Source: Streptomyces sp. Je 1-79 (lineage in GTDB: Bacteria; Actinomycetota; Actinomycetes; Streptomycetales; Streptomycetaceae). From it: a DNA stretch of 64,000 nt. The notes under the pieces are model-generated. The model saw only the letters and a program-made list of their open reading frames with translations. It made no database searches and had not been told where the DNA came from. The stretch's first letter is position 1. Each line of letters begins with the position of its first letter. The stretch is taken from assembly GCF_025195125.1 (NCBI RefSeq), contig NZ_JAMGSL010000003.1:25507-89506 (forward strand), given 5' to 3'. The translations under genes and the position numbers were made by a program. Positions 49,051-58,042 of the stretch are shown piece by piece.

Positions 49051-49082
49051 GACGGGGCGCCCCCTGAGGGAGACGCCCCGTC
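49051..49082 (-). terminator. Terminator hairpin after the csn operon
   Basis: GACGGGGCG (49051-49059) pairs with CGCCCCGTC (49074-49082), 14-nt loop, just downstream of the csnK stop. A second copy of the left arm (GGGACGGGGCG) lies about 24 bp further on. It should stop the csn transcript before it reaches the glnX promoter region. Confidence 0.65.
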
Positions 49083-49097
49083 GTCCGTCCACACACC

Positions 49098-50069
49098 TCA
49101 GGCGTAGTGCCGTCGCAGCCGGGCGGCGGCCTCCGGTGCCGCCGCCACCTCGTCCAGCGCCAGGAGCGCGGCGCCCAGCACCGGCGGCGCGGTGACCACG
49201 CCGACCACGGCCTTCGGCGCCTTCACCGCGAGGAGTTCGGCGATCAGGCCGTCCAGCTCGGGATGGCGCGCGGCCAGCACGCTGCCGCCCAGCACCACCG
49301 GAGCCTCCTCGTCGAGCAGTTCGAGCCGGCCGAGCGCGACCGTCGACAGCGCCACGACCTCCTCCGCCAGCCGGCGCACCAGCGAACGGGCGACCGCGTC
49401 ACCCCCGGCGCTCGTACGGAACAGCACGGGCGTCAGCTCGTGCCGCCGCTCGAAGGGGATGCGGCCGAGGTGCAGCGCCTCGATCAGCGCGTACATGCTC
49501 GGCAGCCCGAAGTGCCCCGGCAGCGCGTGCGCGAGCTCGGTCGGCTCCCCACGCCCGTCCTCCGCCCGGGCCGCGAACCACAGCGCCTCCTCGGCGAGTC
49601 CGCTGCCGCCCCCCCAGTCGCCGGAGATCTTCCCGAGGGCGGGGAAGCGGGCGGTCCGCCCGTCGGGCAGCATCCCGACGCAGTTGATCCCCGCCCCGCA
49701 CACCACGGCGACACCACGCGGCTCGTCGAGCCCGGCGCGCAGGATGGCGAAGGTGTCGTTGTACACCCGGACGGAGCGGCTCCATCCCCGTGCCTCCAGG
49801 GCGGAGGTCAACTCCGCCTCCTCCACCGGGAGGTCGGCGTTGGCGAGGCAGGCGGAGACATGCAGGAACTCCAGGGGGCGGCCTGCCTGGGCGGCCGCGC
49901 GCCCCACCGCCTCCGCCAGACCGTCCACGGCCTTCTCCACCCCGGCCACCGGCGGCTTGAACCCGCCGCCGCGCGCCGAGCCGATGACGGTGCCGTCCAC
50001 GCCGACGACCGCGACGTCGGTCTTGCTGTTGCCGGCGTCGATCGCCAGCAGCACGCCGTCGAGGTTCAC
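49098..50069 (-). CDS. csnK: Sugar kinase of the BadF/BadG (N-acetylglucosamine kinase) family
   Basis: A 323-residue ASKHA-fold kinase. The phosphate-1 motif LLAIDAGNSKTDVAVVGVDG is followed by GVAVVCGAGINCVGM (phosphate-2) and GKISGDWGGGSGLAEEALWF, standard for BadF/BadG N-acetylglucosamine kinases. The GTG at 50069 overlaps the GH4 stop (GTGA); a GTG at 50075 is also possible. In the S. lividans csn operon the last gene, csnK, encodes a sugar kinase for imported chitosan oligosaccharides. The gene order here is the same. The exact substrate, glucosamine monomer or oligomer, is inferred. Confidence 0.82.
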   Translation of the reverse strand: MNLDGVLLAIDAGNSKTDVAVVGVDGTVIGSARGGGFKPPVAGVEKAVDGLAEAVGRAAAQAGRPLEFLHVSACLANADLPVEEAELTSALEARGWSRSVRVYNDTFAILRAGLDEPRGVAVVCGAGINCVGMLPDGRTARFPALGKISGDWGGGSGLAEEALWFAARAEDGRGEPTELAHALPGHFGLPSMYALIEALHLGRIPFERRHELTPVLFRTSAGGDAVARSLVRRLAEEVVALSTVALGRLELLDEEAPVVLGGSVLAARHPELDGLIAELLAVKAPKAVVGVVTAPPVLGAALLALDEVAAAPEAAARLRRHYA

Positions 50070-51331
50070 GCCCACGCCAGGTGCTCCCGGTTGTGGGCGA
50101 TCAGCCGGTCGGTGAGACCCTCGGCGTACGCGTACTGCCCGACCAGCGGGTGTGCGAGCAGCGCCTTGAACACCCGGTCGCGGCCACCGCGCAGCGCCGC
50201 CTCCAGGGCCAGGTCCTCGTACGCGGTCACGTTCGCGATCAGCCCGGCGTACAGCGGGTCGAGCGGGGCCACCGGCAGCGGCGTCGGGCCGTTCGGCCCC
50301 ACCGCCGCCTGCACCTCGATGACGGCGTCGTCCGCGAGGAACGGCAGCGTCCCGTTGTTGTACGCGTTCACCACCTGGTACGGAGATCCTCCCCCTCCCA
50401 GCAGGGACGCGGCGAGGTCCACGGCCGCCTCCGAGTAGAAGGCGCCGCCCCGTTTGGCGAGCAGCGCCGGCTTCTCGTCGAGCGCCGGGTCCCCGTACAT
50501 CTCCAGGAGTTCCTTCTCCATCGCGGCGACCTCGGCGGCCCGCGAGGGCTTGGTGCCCAGCTCCCGTACGACCTCGTCGTGCGCGTAGAAGTAGCGCAGG
50601 TAGTACGAGGGGACGACGCCGAGGCGGTCCAGGACCGGGCGCGGCAGACGGAGGTCGTCGGCGAGGGCGTCACCGTGCTCGGCGAGCAGCCGCGGCAGCA
50701 CGTTCTCCCCCTCCGGCCCGCCCAGCCGTACACCGGTCTCCCAGGTCAGGTGGTTGAGCCCCACGTGGTCGAGGTGGACCTCGGCCGGGGCCACGTCCAG
50801 CAGCTTCGCGAACCTGCGCTGGAAGCCGATGGCCACGTTGCACAGCCCCACGGCCTTGTGGCCGGCCTGGAGCAACGCGCGCGTGACGATGCCGACGGGG
50901 TTGGTGAAGTCGATGATCCAGGCGTCCGGGTTGGTGCGCCGGACCCGCTCGGCGATGTCCAGGACGACCGGCACGGTCCGCAGGGCCTTGGCGAGACCGC
51001 CCGCGCCGGTGGTCTCCTGCCCGACGCACCCGCACTCCAGCGGCCAGGTCTCGTCCTGGTTCCTGGCCGCCTGGCCGCCGACGCGCAGCTGGAGCAGTAC
51101 GGCGTCCGCGCCCTCCACCCCGGCGTCGACGTCGGAGGTGGTGACGATCCTCCCGTCGTGTCCCTGCCTGGCGAAGATCCGCCGGGCGAGCCCGCCGACC
51201 AGTTCCAGCCGGTCGGCGGCCGGGTCGACGAGGACGAGTTCGGTGACGGGCAGGGTGTCGCGCAACCGCGCGAATCCGTCGATCAGTTCGGGGGTGTAGG
51301 TGGAGCCGCCCCCCACGACAGCGAGCTTCAT
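50066..51331 (-). CDS. csnH: Family GH4 glycosidase (6-phospho-beta-glycosidase type)
   Basis: A 421-residue GH4 enzyme, a family that hydrolyses by NAD+-dependent redox elimination with Mn2+. It shows the NAD motif KLAVVGGGSTYTPELIDGFA, GQETTGAGGLAKALR, WIIDFTNPVGIVTRAL, the metal Cys in VGLCNVAIGFQ, and LDHVGLNHLTW (His ligand). Within the csn operon it should split phosphorylated glucosamine oligomers after import. ATG 51331 gives the exact family N-terminus. The stop overlaps the kinase start. Confidence 0.9.
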   Translation of the reverse strand: MKLAVVGGGSTYTPELIDGFARLRDTLPVTELVLVDPAADRLELVGGLARRIFARQGHDGRIVTTSDVDAGVEGADAVLLQLRVGGQAARNQDETWPLECGCVGQETTGAGGLAKALRTVPVVLDIAERVRRTNPDAWIIDFTNPVGIVTRALLQAGHKAVGLCNVAIGFQRRFAKLLDVAPAEVHLDHVGLNHLTWETGVRLGGPEGENVLPRLLAEHGDALADDLRLPRPVLDRLGVVPSYYLRYFYAHDEVVRELGTKPSRAAEVAAMEKELLEMYGDPALDEKPALLAKRGGAFYSEAAVDLAASLLGGGGSPYQVVNAYNNGTLPFLADDAVIEVQAAVGPNGPTPLPVAPLDPLYAGLIANVTAYEDLALEAALRGGRDRVFKALLAHPLVGQYAYAEGLTDRLIAHNREHLAWA

Positions 51332-51337
51332 TCTCGG

Positions 51338-52237
51338 CTAGCCCTTCACTCCGGTCAGTGTGACTCCCTCGACGAACGCCTTCTGGGCGAAGAAGAAGAC
51401 GAGGATCACAGGGGCCATGACCAGTACGGTCGCGGCCATGGTCAGATTCCAGTCGGTGTGGTGTGCGCCCTTGAAGGACTCAAGTCCGTAACTCAGCGTG
51501 TACGCCGCCGGGTTCTCGGAGGTGTAGATCTGCGGTCCGAAGTAGTCGTTCCAGCAGTAGAAGAACTGGAACAGGGCCACGGCGGCGATGCCGGGCTTCG
51601 CCATCGGGAGCACGACCTTGAGGAGGGTGCGCAGTTCGCCGCACCCGTCGATCCTGGCGGCCTCGATGTACTCGTCCGGGATCGTCAGCAGGAACTGGCG
51701 CAGCAGGAAGATGGCGAAGGCGTCACCGAACGCCATCGGGACGATCAGCGGCCAGAGGGTCCCCGAGAGGTCCATCTGCTTGGCCCAGAACAGGTACATC
51801 GGGATGATGATCACCTGCGGCGGCAGCATCATCATCGAGATGACGAGCAGCAGCGACAGATGCCGTCCCCGGAAGCGGAACTTGGCGAGCGCGTACGCCA
51901 CCGGGACCGAGGACACCACCACGAGCGCGGTGCCGAGCCCCGCGTACAGCAGGGAGTTCTTCCACCAGGACAGGAAGCCCGGGGTCCGGAAGACCCGGAC
52001 GTAGTTGTCCCAGTGCCAGGTGTTCGGCGTGAGGTCGCGGGTCAGCGCCTGCTGGTCGCTCATCAGCGAGGTCAGGAGGACGAAGACGAACGGCAGCGTG
52101 AAGAACAGGGCCGCGGCGATCCCGAGGGAGTGCACGGCGATCCAGTGCAGCAGCGCCTTGCGCCGGGCCGTCTTCTCGGCGCCCCCGGCGGGCGCCTGCT
52201 CCACGGGACGGTCGAGGGTGGACAGGGAGGAGGACAT
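51338..52237 (-). CDS. csnG: Carbohydrate ABC transporter permease (MalG type)
   Basis: A 299-residue permease with six predicted membrane helices, the first at about residues 32-54 (IAVHSLGIAAALFFTLPFVF). The EAA loop is near EYIEAARIDGCGELRTLLKV, where it contacts the ATPase. It forms the pore with the next permease. It starts 2 bp after the upstream permease and ends 6 bp before the GH4 gene start. Confidence 0.88.
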   Translation of the reverse strand: MSSSLSTLDRPVEQAPAGGAEKTARRKALLHWIAVHSLGIAAALFFTLPFVFVLLTSLMSDQQALTRDLTPNTWHWDNYVRVFRTPGFLSWWKNSLLYAGLGTALVVVSSVPVAYALAKFRFRGRHLSLLLVISMMMLPPQVIIIPMYLFWAKQMDLSGTLWPLIVPMAFGDAFAIFLLRQFLLTIPDEYIEAARIDGCGELRTLLKVVLPMAKPGIAAVALFQFFYCWNDYFGPQIYTSENPAAYTLSYGLESFKGAHHTDWNLTMAATVLVMAPVILVFFFAQKAFVEGVTLTGVKG

Positions 52238-52239
52238 GG

Positions 52240-53202
52240 TCAGTCACCCGAGCCGATCAGGCCGCCCCGCCGGCGCATGAGCAGCGCGGTGAAGGCCATG
52301 GAGAGGGCGAACAGGACGAGGGCCACGACGCAGGCGGCGCCGTAGTCGAAGCGGCCGAAGCCGAGGTTGTAGACGAGCTGCGGCAGGGTCAGCGTGGAGT
52401 CGTCCGGATAGCCCGGCTCGAAGGTCTGGCCCGATCCGCCCATCACCCCGGAGGCGACCTTCGCCGCCACGATCGGCTGGGTGTAGTACTGCATCGCGCC
52501 GATGATCCCGGTGACGACCGCGAAGAGGACGATCGGCGAGATGTTCGGCAGGGTGACGTAGCGGAACCGCTGCCAGGCCGAGGCCCCGTCCAGCTCCGCC
52601 GCCTCGTACTGCTCCTTCGGTACGTCGAGCAGCGCGGCCATGAAGATGACCATGAGGTCCCCGACGCCCCACACGGCGAGGACGGTCAGCGCCGGCTTGG
52701 CCCAGGCGGCGTCGTTGAACCAGGAGGGCGCCGGGATGCCGACGGCCTCCAGGAGCGAGTTGACCGGTCCCGTGCCCGGGTTGAGCAGGAAGACGAAGGC
52801 GAGCGTCGCGGCGACCGGCGGGGCCAGGTAGGGCAGGTAGAACAGGGTGCGGAAGACCCCGGTGCCGGTCTTGATCCTGGTGATGAGCAGCCCGATGCCG
52901 AGGCCGAACACCACCCGGCAGGCGACCATGACGACGGCGAGCCACAGGGTGTTCTGCATCGCCGGCCAGAACTTCGGCAGGTCGGAGAAGACGTACGTCC
53001 AGTTGTCCAGGCCCCGCCAGGTCGGCGGGTTGAGCCCGTCGTACTTCATCAGGGAGAAGTAGACGGTCGAGACGAGCGGGTACGCGAAGAAGACGCTGAA
53101 GCCGATCAGCCAGGGCGACATGAACGCCGTGGTGCGAAGCGCTCTGCGTACGCGCTTCGACCGCAGCGCCGCCTGCCGCCCCGCCAGGGTGTCGGTGGAC
53201 AT
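52240..53202 (-). CDS. csnF: Carbohydrate ABC transporter permease (MalF type)
   Basis: A 320-residue permease. The N-terminus is basic (RSKRVRRALRTTAFMSPW) before helix one. Six helices follow, and the EAA motif is EQYEAAELDGASAWQRFRYV. It partners the MalG-type protein encoded next. No ATP-binding subunit is encoded in the operon. In Streptomyces such importers share the multi-sugar ATPase MsiK, which is the likely energy source here. It lies 20 bp after the binding-protein gene. Confidence 0.88.
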   Translation of the reverse strand: MSTDTLAGRQAALRSKRVRRALRTTAFMSPWLIGFSVFFAYPLVSTVYFSLMKYDGLNPPTWRGLDNWTYVFSDLPKFWPAMQNTLWLAVVMVACRVVFGLGIGLLITRIKTGTGVFRTLFYLPYLAPPVAATLAFVFLLNPGTGPVNSLLEAVGIPAPSWFNDAAWAKPALTVLAVWGVGDLMVIFMAALLDVPKEQYEAAELDGASAWQRFRYVTLPNISPIVLFAVVTGIIGAMQYYTQPIVAAKVASGVMGGSGQTFEPGYPDDSTLTLPQLVYNLGFGRFDYGAACVVALVLFALSMAFTALLMRRRGGLIGSGD

Positions 53203-53222
53203 GAGATACCGGTCCCGGGGTC

Positions 53223-54560
53223 TTACTTCGCCTGGGCGATGTCGCGGTCGATCTGGGCCGCGGTCTCCTCAAGGCCCTTCTTCAAGTCCTTGACCTGGCC
53301 CTTCTCGTACTTCTGGGCGAAGTCCTGGAAGGTGTCCTGGTACGTGGAGCCGTTCACCGCGCCGTCGGAGGTGGAGGACTCGGGGTGCTGGGCGATGTCC
53401 AGGAAGACCTTGAAGCGCTCGTCGGCCTTCAGGTTCGGGGACTTCAGGGCCTCCAGGGTGGAGGGGACGTTGCCGATGCCGTTGGCGAAGTTCACCACCG
53501 CCTCGGTGTCCATGGTCATGTACTTGACCAGCTCCCAGGCCGCGTTCTGCTTCCTGCTCTGCGGCGCGATGCCGATGATCGTGCCGGAGAGGTAGCCCTT
53601 GCCGTACTCGGCCACCTCGTCGTCGGCGACCGGCAGCGGCGCGACGCCGACCTCGAAGCCGACCTTGGCGTCCTTGATGAAGTTCAGCCGCCACTCGCCG
53701 TCCAGCTGCATCGCGACCTGGCCGGTGTGGAAGGGGTGCTTGGCGCCCCACTCGTCACCGAAGGTGGTGCGGTACCGGTCCAGCTTCGCGAACCCGCCCA
53801 GGGAGTCGACCAGCGACTTCTGGTACGTCAGCATCTCGGCGAAGCCCGGGTCCTTGGCGAGGTTCGACTTGCCGCTCTTGTCGAAGTACGTGTGGTCCCA
53901 CTGCGACATGTAGTGGCTGGGGACGGTCTCGTAGCCGAGGTAGTTCGGCATGAAGCCGAGCTGCTCGTAGCTGTCGCCCTTCTCCTTGGTCAGCTTCTCG
54001 GCGACCGTCTTGAACTCCGACCAGGTCTTCGGCGGGGCGGTGATGCCGGCCGCCTTGAAGGCGTCCTTGTTGTAGTAGAGCCCGTACGCGTCGGAGAGCA
54101 GCGGCAGCGAGCAGCGCCTGCCCTCGAACTGGGTGTAGTCCTGGAGGACCTTGGAGAAGGTCTTGTCCAGGTCCACCTTGTCCTTCTCCAGGAAGGGCTT
54201 CAGGTCGGTGAACGCCCCGGAGTGGCAGAACTTGCCGACGTTGGACGTGGTGAAGGAGGCGGCCACGTCCGGCCCGTTGGAACCGCCCGCGCGCAGCGCC
54301 TGGCTGAGCTTGTCGTCGTTGATGTTGCCGACGACCTTCACCTTGATGTTCGGGTGGGCCTTCTCGAAGCGGGCGACGTTGTCCTGGATCGCCTTGACCT
54401 CGGAGGGCGCCGACCAGCCGTGCCAGAAGGTGATGGTGGTCTCGGCGTTCGGGTCGTCGCCCGCCTTGTTCTCGGCGGAGCCGGTACAGGCGGACGCGAG
54501 AAGGGCGATCGAGGCGGTGGCGGCGAGTGCGACGGCGGCTCTGCGCGGGCGTACGGGCAT
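53223..54560 (-). CDS. csnE: Extracellular solute-binding lipoprotein
   Basis: A 445-residue sugar-binding lipoprotein (family 1 SBP). The signal peptide ends in the lipobox LLASAC. The mature part has ETTITFWHGWSAPSEVKAIQ, FEKAHPNIKVKVVGN, SDAYGLYYNKDAFKAAGI and TGQVAMQLDGEW, typical of MalE-like proteins. It delivers chitosan-type oligosaccharides, by comparison with S. lividans CsnE. It is encoded 178 bp after csnR across a repeat-rich spacer, so it may also have its own promoter. ATG 54560 follows GGGAG. Confidence 0.9.
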   Translation of the reverse strand: MPVRPRRAAVALAATASIALLASACTGSAENKAGDDPNAETTITFWHGWSAPSEVKAIQDNVARFEKAHPNIKVKVVGNINDDKLSQALRAGGSNGPDVAASFTTSNVGKFCHSGAFTDLKPFLEKDKVDLDKTFSKVLQDYTQFEGRRCSLPLLSDAYGLYYNKDAFKAAGITAPPKTWSEFKTVAEKLTKEKGDSYEQLGFMPNYLGYETVPSHYMSQWDHTYFDKSGKSNLAKDPGFAEMLTYQKSLVDSLGGFAKLDRYRTTFGDEWGAKHPFHTGQVAMQLDGEWRLNFIKDAKVGFEVGVAPLPVADDEVAEYGKGYLSGTIIGIAPQSRKQNAAWELVKYMTMDTEAVVNFANGIGNVPSTLEALKSPNLKADERFKVFLDIAQHPESSTSDGAVNGSTYQDTFQDFAQKYEKGQVKDLKKGLEETAAQIDRDIAQAK

Positions 54561-54604
54561 GACGGAGCTCCCTGTGGCGGAGGGGTCGACGGGGGAAGAG
54601 GACT

Positions 54605-54735
54605 GCTGGCGGTGCTCAGTGGTCGGTGCTCAGTACTCGGTGCTCTGTGCTCTGTGGTCTGTTGTCCGTGGTCTGTGCTCAGTGGTCCGGGCCGGTGCTC
54701 TGCGTCCGGTGCTCTGCGTCCGGTGCCGGACGGGG
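54605..54735. repeat. Degenerate tandem CAGAGCACC/CACAGACCA-type repeat between csnR and csnE
   Basis: Read on the minus strand, this 130-bp spacer is a string of 9-11-bp variants: GGACGCAGAGCACC twice, then forms of GACCACTGAGCAC, AGACCACGGACAAC, AGACCACAGAGCAC and AGAGCACCGAGTACTGAGC. It contains no gene. It could cause slippage or fold into weak stems affecting csnE expression. Confidence 0.75.
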
Positions 54736-54738
54736 GTT

Positions 54739-55953
54739 CTAGCGGGACGTGTCGAAGACCTCGTCGCGGGTGGCGGCCAGGGCGCTCTCCAGGGCTCCGC
54801 GCAGGACGGGGTGCCGGTCCACGTCCCCGAGGACGAGCCGCGGCCGGGAGGCGGCGAGCTCGGCCAGCTCGGACTGGACGCGCTCGCGCAGCGGCTCCCC
54901 GCCGGCCGCGATCACCGCGCCGGACAGCACGAGGAGTTCGGGGTCGAGTACGGCGACGAGGGAGGCGAGACCGGTGGCGAGGCGCTCGGCGTACCGGTCG
55001 AGGAGCGCCGCGTACCGCGGGTCCTCGCCGTGGTGCGCCGCGGCGTGCGCGAGCAGCCCGGACGCGGTGGGCACGAAGGGATGCTCGGCGGTCTCGATGC
55101 CGACGGCCCGGGCGATCCGGGGCACGGCCTGGACACCCGCGAGCTCCTGGAAGCCGCCGGAGTTGGCCTTGGTGACCTGCCGTACGAGCGGGGTGCCGGG
55201 CACGGGCAGGAAGCCGACCTCGCCCGCGCCGCCGGTGAAGCCGCGGTGGAGCCGGCCGCCGAGGACGAGCGCGGCCCCGAGACCCCCCTCGTTCCACAGC
55301 AGCACGAAGTCCTCGTGGCCCCGGGCGGCGCCCAGGCGCTGCTCGGCGACGGCCACCAGATTGACGTCGTTCTCGTACTCGAACGGCATCGGGAGCGCGG
55401 CCGCCAGCTCCTCCAGGAGCGTGGGGGAGTGCCAGCCGGGCAGGTGGGAGGCGTACCGCAGCCGCCCGGTGGCCGGGTCGAAGGCGCCGGGGGTGCCGAT
55501 GACGAGGCGGTGCACCTCGGACCGGGTGATCCCGGCGTCCTTCGCGGCGCCGTCGAGGGCGGTGGTGACCTGTCGTACGACGTCGTCGGCCGCGCGGCCC
55601 GGGGTGGCGAGCTCGAACTCGCCGACGACCTCGCCGGTGATGTCGGCGACGGCGGCGCGGATCCGCTCCGGGGTCACGTCGAGTCCGGCGGCGTGGCCGG
55701 CCCGGGCGTTGACCGCGTACAGCTGCGCGCTGGGGCCCGGCCGGCCCGCGGTGGTCCCGGTGGCGACGACGAGGCCCGCGGCTTCGAGGCGGGCGAGCAG
55801 CTGGGAGGCGGTCGGCTTGGACAGGCCGGTGAGCTTGCCGATCCGGGTGCGGGAGAGGGCCCCGTGCTCCAGCAGGAGATCGAGGGCCGCGCGGTCGTTC
55901 ATGGCCCGCAGCACACGTGGGGTGCCGGGGGTGCCCGGGGTCGTACCGGCCAT
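54739..55953 (-). CDS. csnR: ROK-family transcriptional repressor of the csn operon
   Basis: A 404-residue ROK regulator. The N-terminal winged helix has GALSRTRIGKLTGLSKPTAS and LLARLEAAGLV. The ROK sugar-binding domain follows, with FVLLWNEGGLGAALVLGGRL and TGGAGEVGFLPVPG. The Cys-rich zinc motif of ROK kinases is absent, as in some regulator members. ATG 55953 is preferred to an upstream start that would leave no leader. A perfect palindrome lies 28 bp upstream (55981-55995), so autorepression is likely. The operon it heads (regulator, SBP, two permeases, GH4, kinase) has the same order as S. lividans csnR-K. Confidence 0.88.
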   Translation of the reverse strand: MAGTTPGTPGTPRVLRAMNDRAALDLLLEHGALSRTRIGKLTGLSKPTASQLLARLEAAGLVVATGTTAGRPGPSAQLYAVNARAGHAAGLDVTPERIRAAVADITGEVVGEFELATPGRAADDVVRQVTTALDGAAKDAGITRSEVHRLVIGTPGAFDPATGRLRYASHLPGWHSPTLLEELAAALPMPFEYENDVNLVAVAEQRLGAARGHEDFVLLWNEGGLGAALVLGGRLHRGFTGGAGEVGFLPVPGTPLVRQVTKANSGGFQELAGVQAVPRIARAVGIETAEHPFVPTASGLLAHAAAHHGEDPRYAALLDRYAERLATGLASLVAVLDPELLVLSGAVIAAGGEPLRERVQSELAELAASRPRLVLGDVDRHPVLRGALESALAATRDEVFDTSR

Positions 55954-55980
55954 GTCGGATGCACCCGCCCTTCTCACTGT

Positions 55981-55995
55981 TAGGAAAGTTTCCTA
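55981..55995. promoter_or_regulatory. Perfect palindromic ROK (CsnR-type) operator
   Basis: TAGGAAAGTTTCCTA is a perfect palindrome about a central G, 28-42 bp upstream of the csnR start. It matches, from memory, the AGGAAA-TTTCCT type of site bound by CsnR. It is the only AT-rich island in this promoter and should control the whole operon. Confidence 0.82.
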
Positions 55996-56050
55996 TTGGG
56001 TGGGAGGACGGTAGGACGGGCGTCACCGGGGCGTCAAGAGCCGCGGACGC

Positions 56051-56096
56051 ACGACGCCCCCGAAGGCAACCAAAGCGTTACCTGCGGGGGCGTCGT
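56051..56096 (-). terminator. Terminator of the MscS gene
   Basis: ACGACGCCCCCG (56051-56062) pairs perfectly with CGGGGGCGTCGT (56085-56096). It is a 12-bp stem with a 22-nt loop, 37 bp beyond the MscS stop and upstream of the csnR promoter. It insulates csnR from read-through. Confidence 0.7.
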
Positions 56097-56132
56097 CCCT
56101 GCGCGCCGGCGCGCGTGTCGTGTCAGAGGGCC

Positions 56133-57194
56133 TTACTTGCCGAGATCCGGCTTCGGCAGCGGGCTCGCCGCCGCGCCCTGCGGGGACGTCGGGGAGGCGA
56201 AGACCGAGGGGGCCGCCATGCCCGCCGTCGGATCCGCCGCGGACTCCTCCGCCTGGGCCGGGACCCCGCCGACGATCCGGATGCCGGCCGCGTCCAGGGC
56301 GCGCTTGATCCGCCACCGCAGCTCGCGCTCGACGCCCAGGGCCTTGCCCGGCATCGTCTTGGCCGAGACCCGGACGGTCATCGAGTCGAGGAGCACCTCG
56401 TTGAGACCGAGGATCTCCACGGGACCCCACAGCCGCTCGTTCCAGGGCTCGTCCTTCGCCATGGACGCGGTCGCCTCGTTGATCACCGACTGCACCCGGT
56501 CCAGGTCCTCCGTCGGGCGGACCGTCACGTCGACCGCAGCGGTCGCCCAGCCCTGACTGAGGTTGCCGATCCGCTTGATCTCGCCGTTGCGGACGTACCA
56601 GATCTCACCGTTGTCGCCGCGCAGCTTCGTCACCCGCAGACCGACCTCTATGACCTCGCCGGACGCCACGCCCGCGTCGACGGAGTCACCGACGCCGTAC
56701 TGGTCCTCCAGGATCATGAAGACACCGGACAGGAAGTCCGTGACCAGGTTCCGGGCGCCGAAGCCGATCGCGACACCCGCGACACCGGCGGAGGCGAGCA
56801 GCGGCGCCAGGTCGATCTGGAACGCGCCGAGGATCATCAGGCCGGCGGTGCCCAGGATCACGAACGACGCCACCGACCGCAGCACCGACCCGATCGCCTC
56901 CGAGCGCTGCCGCCGCCGCTCGGCGTTGACGAGCAGCCCGCCGAGCGCCGTGCCCTCCACCGCCTGGGCGGAGCGGTTCATCCGCTCTATGAGCTTCGTC
57001 AGGGCGCGGCGGATCGCCATCCGCAGCAGCAGGGCGACGACCAGGATCAGAAGGATCCGCAGGCCGGTGTTCAGCCAGGTGGACCAGTTCTCCTCCACCC
57101 AGCCCGCGGCGTTCGTCGCCTTCTCCGCGGCCTCGTCGAGGGTGACGGGGACCTTCTGCGGATCGTCGGCGGTCTGCAGGGCGGACCAGGGCAC
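56133..57194 (-). CDS. MscS-type mechanosensitive ion channel
   Basis: A 353-residue small-conductance channel. The first helix is about residues 45-65 (LRILLILVVALLLRMAIRRA), the second follows SVASFVILGTAGLMILGAFQ, and the pore helix TM3 is LLASAGVAGVAIGFGARNLV with the Gly/Ala packing of MscS, then TDFLSGVFMILEDQYGVGD. The beta and alpha/beta vestibule domains follow. The tail is Ala/Pro-rich. GTG 57194 is chosen because GGAGG lies six bases upstream; the frame is open further but has no ribosome site. It releases solutes on osmotic downshock. Confidence 0.9.
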   Translation of the reverse strand: MPWSALQTADDPQKVPVTLDEAAEKATNAAGWVEENWSTWLNTGLRILLILVVALLLRMAIRRALTKLIERMNRSAQAVEGTALGGLLVNAERRRQRSEAIGSVLRSVASFVILGTAGLMILGAFQIDLAPLLASAGVAGVAIGFGARNLVTDFLSGVFMILEDQYGVGDSVDAGVASGEVIEVGLRVTKLRGDNGEIWYVRNGEIKRIGNLSQGWATAAVDVTVRPTEDLDRVQSVINEATASMAKDEPWNERLWGPVEILGLNEVLLDSMTVRVSAKTMPGKALGVERELRWRIKRALDAAGIRIVGGVPAQAEESAADPTAGMAAPSVFASPTSPQGAAASPLPKPDLGK

Positions 57195-57440
57195 GGGGAA
57201 CCTCCAGGCGTGGCGTACGCGAGCATCCACACTAACGGGGCACACGGTGTGCTCCGGTTGTGCTGTTCGAGGGAGAGACCGACCTCACGCGGGGATGAAC
57301 GAGGAGTCGATGCCGATGTGGTCGAGAACACTCCAAGCCCGTTACGGGTACGTGGTGGCGCTCCGACCAGGCATGAGGAGAGACTGAGAGCAGTTCGTCC
57401 CGGCGCGAGCCACGCGCCGCCGGCGTATTAGGAGGCATCC

Positions 57441-58004
57441 GTGCCGCATGTCCTGGTCCTCAACGCGTCGTACGAGCCCCTCGGCGTCGTACCGCTCCGC
57501 CGCGCGCTCGTCCTCGTCCTCGAGAACAAGGCACTCTGCCTCGAGGAGTCCGGCGCCTTCCTGCACAGCGAGACCCGCGTCATCCCCGCACCCAGTGTGG
57601 TCCGGCTGAAGCGGTTCGTGCGGGTCCCCTACCGGGGGCCCGTTCCTCTGACCCGCAGAGCCCTCTTCGCCCGTGACGGCGGACGGTGCATGTACTGCGG
57701 TGGCGTCGCAACCAGCGTCGACCACGTCGTTCCGCGCAGCCGCGGGGGTACGCACGCCTGGGAGAACGTCGTGGCGGCCTGCCGCCGCTGCAACCACGTC
57801 AAGGCCGACCGGCACCTGCACGACCTGGGCTGGCGGCTGCGCCATCAGCCCGCGCCGCCCAGTGGCCTGGCCTGGCGGATCATCGGGACCGGTCACCGGG
57901 ACCCGCGCTGGCTGCCCTACCTGCAGCCGTACGGCGCCGATGACGTGATGGCCCGGATCGACGCCGTCTCCATCGCCCCCACGGGGGCCGTGAAGACGGG
58001 TTGA
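57441..58004 (+). CDS. HNH endonuclease-family protein
   Basis: A 187-residue protein starting at GTG 57441 behind AGGAGG. The N-terminal half begins VLVLNASYEPLGVVPLRRAL. The HNH motif follows: CMYCGGVATSVDHVVPRSRG then WENVVAACRRCNHVKADR, with two CxxC zinc pairs and the catalytic His. Similar single-domain HNH proteins are conserved on actinobacterial chromosomes. The physiological DNA target is unknown. It is divergent from mscS. Confidence 0.88.
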   Translation: MPHVLVLNASYEPLGVVPLRRALVLVLENKALCLEESGAFLHSETRVIPAPSVVRLKRFVRVPYRGPVPLTRRALFARDGGRCMYCGGVATSVDHVVPRSRGGTHAWENVVAACRRCNHVKADRHLHDLGWRLRHQPAPPSGLAWRIIGTGHRDPRWLPYLQPYGADDVMARIDAVSIAPTGAVKTG

Positions 58005-58042
58005 GCCGGGCCTTCGTCGTCGTGGGGGGCGCGCCGGGAAGG

